Source: an uncultured Lentisphaerota bacterium (GTDB taxonomy: Bacteria; Verrucomicrobiota; Kiritimatiellia; RFP12; UBA1067). From it: a DNA stretch of 32,621 bases. Position 1 is the first letter of the stretch. The number at the start of each line of letters is the position of its first letter. The stretch spans positions 1-32,621 of the forward strand of contig CAMKJU010000036.1 in the NCBI GenBank assembly GCA_946413265.1, given 5' to 3'. This document shows positions 30,910 through 32,621 of the stretch, piece by piece. A program made the translations under genes and the position numbers. A model generated the notes under the pieces. It was not told the DNA's origin and did no database searches. It was given only the letters and a program-made list of their open reading frames with translations.

Positions 30910-32487
30910 ATGAATACAAGTCCTAAAGTCGGCAAGAACATTCTTACCATCCTCACGATCGGCATGTATCGCGATCCGCGCATGATATATCGTGAGTATA
31001 TCCAGAATTCAGCAGATCAGATCGACGAACTCACACCCGATGAGCAAAATGATGGGCTCCGAAGAGTTATAGACATTCATATTGATTCTGAAAGGCGTAA
31101 CGTTACAATCAAGGATGTTGCAACTGGTATTCCCGCAGCATTGTTTGAAGAGCGCCTCCTGAATGTCGCCGACTCTCATAAGGATCCGTCGAAGAATAAA
31201 GGATTTCGAGGAATTGGCAGATTGGCGGGGTTAAGCTATTGCAAGAAATTGATTTTTGAAGCTTCCGCGCAAGGGGAGAAGATCGTGTCAAGATTGGAGA
31301 TGGATTGCGAAAAGCTTCGGTCGATTCTACATGATGTTAAAAATCGAGCGACAGCCAGCGAGGTGATCTCTGCTATATCTACCGTAACGCAGCATAAAAA
31401 AACGGAACCGTCATACGCATGTTGGTTTACAGTAAAGCTTGAGGGGGTTGACCGTTCCATAGGCGGTGACCTTCTTGACGTGGACAAGGTTAAGGATTTT
31501 ATTAGCCAGATCGCGCCTGTCCCGTTCTCGAAGGTTAAGTTCTCGCTAAACAAGAAGATATATGCGTATGCCGAGGAGAAAGGATATAAGATCGAAGAAT
31601 ACACCGTGCGAGTAAACGGTGAGGTGATCACAAAGCCGTATAAAGATGATATCCGCGATAAGGACGGCCGCGTGATTGAGAAGTTGAGCGACGTTGTTTT
31701 CACTGATATAACGTACCATGGAGATGTGCTTGCTTGGGCGTGGGCAGCACCTTGCACGATCGGATGTCAGCTTGTTGGCTCACAGAATCGTGAACGAGGA
31801 ATACGCTTGCGCAAAGCAAACATACAGGTGGGATTCCACGATTTCTTGAACGAGTATTTCTCGGAAGCCAGGTCGAATGGTTATATGATTGGAGAGGTGC
31901 ATGTACTCTCGAAGAGGATTCTCCCCAATGGTGATCGTAATGGTCTTGAAGTCTCTCCTGAGGCGTCGGCGTTCATTAAGGAGTTGAGTGGTAAGTATTG
32001 TAAACAGTTGTGGGCATCCACTAGGTTGGCAAACACTTTAACAGCAGCGAAAGTAAAGATTGATTCAGCACTCCATGCTGCCGAGGAGTTCCGTGTCATT
32101 AAGTCTCGGAAGGACGTTCCCTCAGACTTGATCAAGGCGAAGCGGGAGTCTTTGGACAAGGCGTTTAAGGCTGCTGTGGATAAAATGACGGTTCTGAAGA
32201 AGTCGAGGGCGAAAGATACTGCTTCGGACAATCCTTTTGTTTCTGTTGTGGCGACAATCGCAACGAAGGATCTAGAAGAGACCGCGAGCGGTCTTGATAG
32301 TGCGATTAGGTCTATAGACAAGCCTGTGAAGACTGCGACGAGTCAGCCCAAAAAAACGGTAAGCCCCTCCGATGATGTTTTGGCATCTAAGGTGATTTCT
32401 ATCCTTGTTGAGAAAGGGAATCTTGAGCTTGCTCTTGCACTTGAAATCTGGAAATTGATAAATGCAGCGATCCAGAAAAAGAAATAA
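30910..32487 (+). CDS. Hsp90-like GHKL ATPase
   Basis: 525 residues. The Bergerat ATP-binding fold is clear. The N-box is IYREYIQNSADQID (Glu29, Asn33, Asp36). The G1 motif is IKDVATGIP (Asp69, Gly73), and the G2/lid is NKGFRGIGRLAGLSYCKKLIFEA (about 97-116). The order and the ExxQNxxD form resemble Hsp90/MutL/MORC proteins. The middle domain continues to about 330, with WAAPCTIGCQLVGSQNRERGIRLRKANIQVG. The C-terminal 180 residues are Lys-rich, predicted helical (coiled-coil-like). GHKL ATPases clamp shut on ATP and often act as switches on DNA; a role gating the HerA-NurA pair is my inference. It overlaps the next gene by 26 nt. Confidence 0.85.
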   Translation: MNTSPKVGKNILTILTIGMYRDPRMIYREYIQNSADQIDELTPDEQNDGLRRVIDIHIDSERRNVTIKDVATGIPAALFEERLLNVADSHKDPSKNKGFRGIGRLAGLSYCKKLIFEASAQGEKIVSRLEMDCEKLRSILHDVKNRATASEVISAISTVTQHKKTEPSYACWFTVKLEGVDRSIGGDLLDVDKVKDFISQIAPVPFSKVKFSLNKKIYAYAEEKGYKIEEYTVRVNGEVITKPYKDDIRDKDGRVIEKLSDVVFTDITYHGDVLAWAWAAPCTIGCQLVGSQNRERGIRLRKANIQVGFHDFLNEYFSEARSNGYMIGEVHVLSKRILPNGDRNGLEVSPEASAFIKELSGKYCKQLWASTRLANTLTAAKVKIDSALHAAEEFRVIKSRKDVPSDLIKAKRESLDKAFKAAVDKMTVLKKSRAKDTASDNPFVSVVATIATKDLEETASGLDSAIRSIDKPVKTATSQPKKTVSPSDDVLASKVISILVEKGNLELALALEIWKLINAAIQKKK

Positions 32488-32621
32488 AAGGGTTCTGCTC
32501 TTGGAGCCGAATTATCCTAATAAATACCCTCCTGTCGGGTTGATGAAGCTTGCGACTTATTATCGTAGGCTAGGATGGGATGTTGTCTTTTATAAGGGAG
32601 AATATGATGCATTCGTCGCTG
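32462..32621 (+). CDS. N-terminus of a probable B12-binding/radical-SAM protein (cut by window end)
   Basis: The frame opens with the ATG at 32462 inside the end of the GHKL gene and runs to the window edge, 53 codons. It reads RVLLLEPNYPNKYPPVGLMKLATYYRRLGWDVVFYKGEYDAF. This is the beginning of the cobalamin-binding-type Rossmann fold of many radical-SAM proteins, where (i)LL(i)(E/N)PxxxxxxPPlGLx(y/k)lAaylrxxGxxV is typical. The cluster motif CxxxCxxC would lie beyond the window, so the radical-SAM part is not seen. The overlap with the GHKL gene shows it belongs to the same operon. Confidence 0.6.
   Translation, partial: MQRSRKRNKRVLLLEPNYPNKYPPVGLMKLATYYRRLGWDVVFYKGEYDAFVA

Overview
This is a GC-rich, gene-dense bacterial chromosome segment. 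It carries complete Gram-negative-type functions: ExbB/ExbD-like proteins, lipoproteins, a MurC ligase and a GT25 domain. Large secreted glycosidases (DUF2341-LamG-GH5 and GH38) and compact operons with ATGA overlaps point, by inference only, to the PVC superphylum, most likely a gut- or sediment-type Kiritimatiellota or relative. No rRNA, tRNA, CRISPR array or insertion sequence was seen.

Layout. (1) 1-6412: one tightly overlapping + strand operon. It holds an ExbB/TolQ-type channel (cut by the window edge), an ExbD-like partner, a small membrane-anchored protein, pyrE, an unrecognised protein, a TatD-family nuclease and a SWIM-SNF2 helicase. (2) 6413-10461: two related small lipoproteins, a GAF-AAA+-Fis regulator of the sigma-54 activator type on a near-leaderless promoter, and a GT4 glycosyltransferase. 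(3) 10462-13655, minus strand: yebC, a VOC protein and a MurC ligase fused to a GT25 glycosyltransferase. (4) 13815-19832: two secreted carbohydrate-active enzymes, a DUF2341-LamG-GH5 protein and a GH38 mannosidase fused to a phytase-like esterase domain. (5) 19912-25276: a housekeeping operon of a DUF3127 OB-fold protein, prmC, trmB, queD, queE, a class B penicillin-binding protein and its SEDS partner. (6) 25277 to the window end: an accessory island, visibly more AT-rich from about 28.0 kb on. It opens with a promoter-to-terminator candidate structured RNA. A co-directional gene train follows: small HTH protein, unknown protein, AlbA_2/GHKL/winged-helix regulator, NurA-like nuclease, HerA-like ATPase, Hsp90-like GHKL ATPase, and the start of a probable B12-binding/radical-SAM protein cut off by the window.

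Most interesting points: the NurA-HerA-GHKL(-radical SAM) operon, a candidate DNA-targeting conflict or defence system I cannot match to a named type; the MurC-GT25 fusion; the candidate RNA at about 25365-25616, with two copies of one hairpin related by a compensatory base-pair change; and a family of palindromes with a constant GGTAG head, 9-nt arms and a 3-nt loop. Those palindromes differ between copies by paired changes, sit inside coding sequences in frame, and in two cases supply the host gene's stop codon.

All identifications are from reading the sequence and remembered family motifs. No database search was possible.
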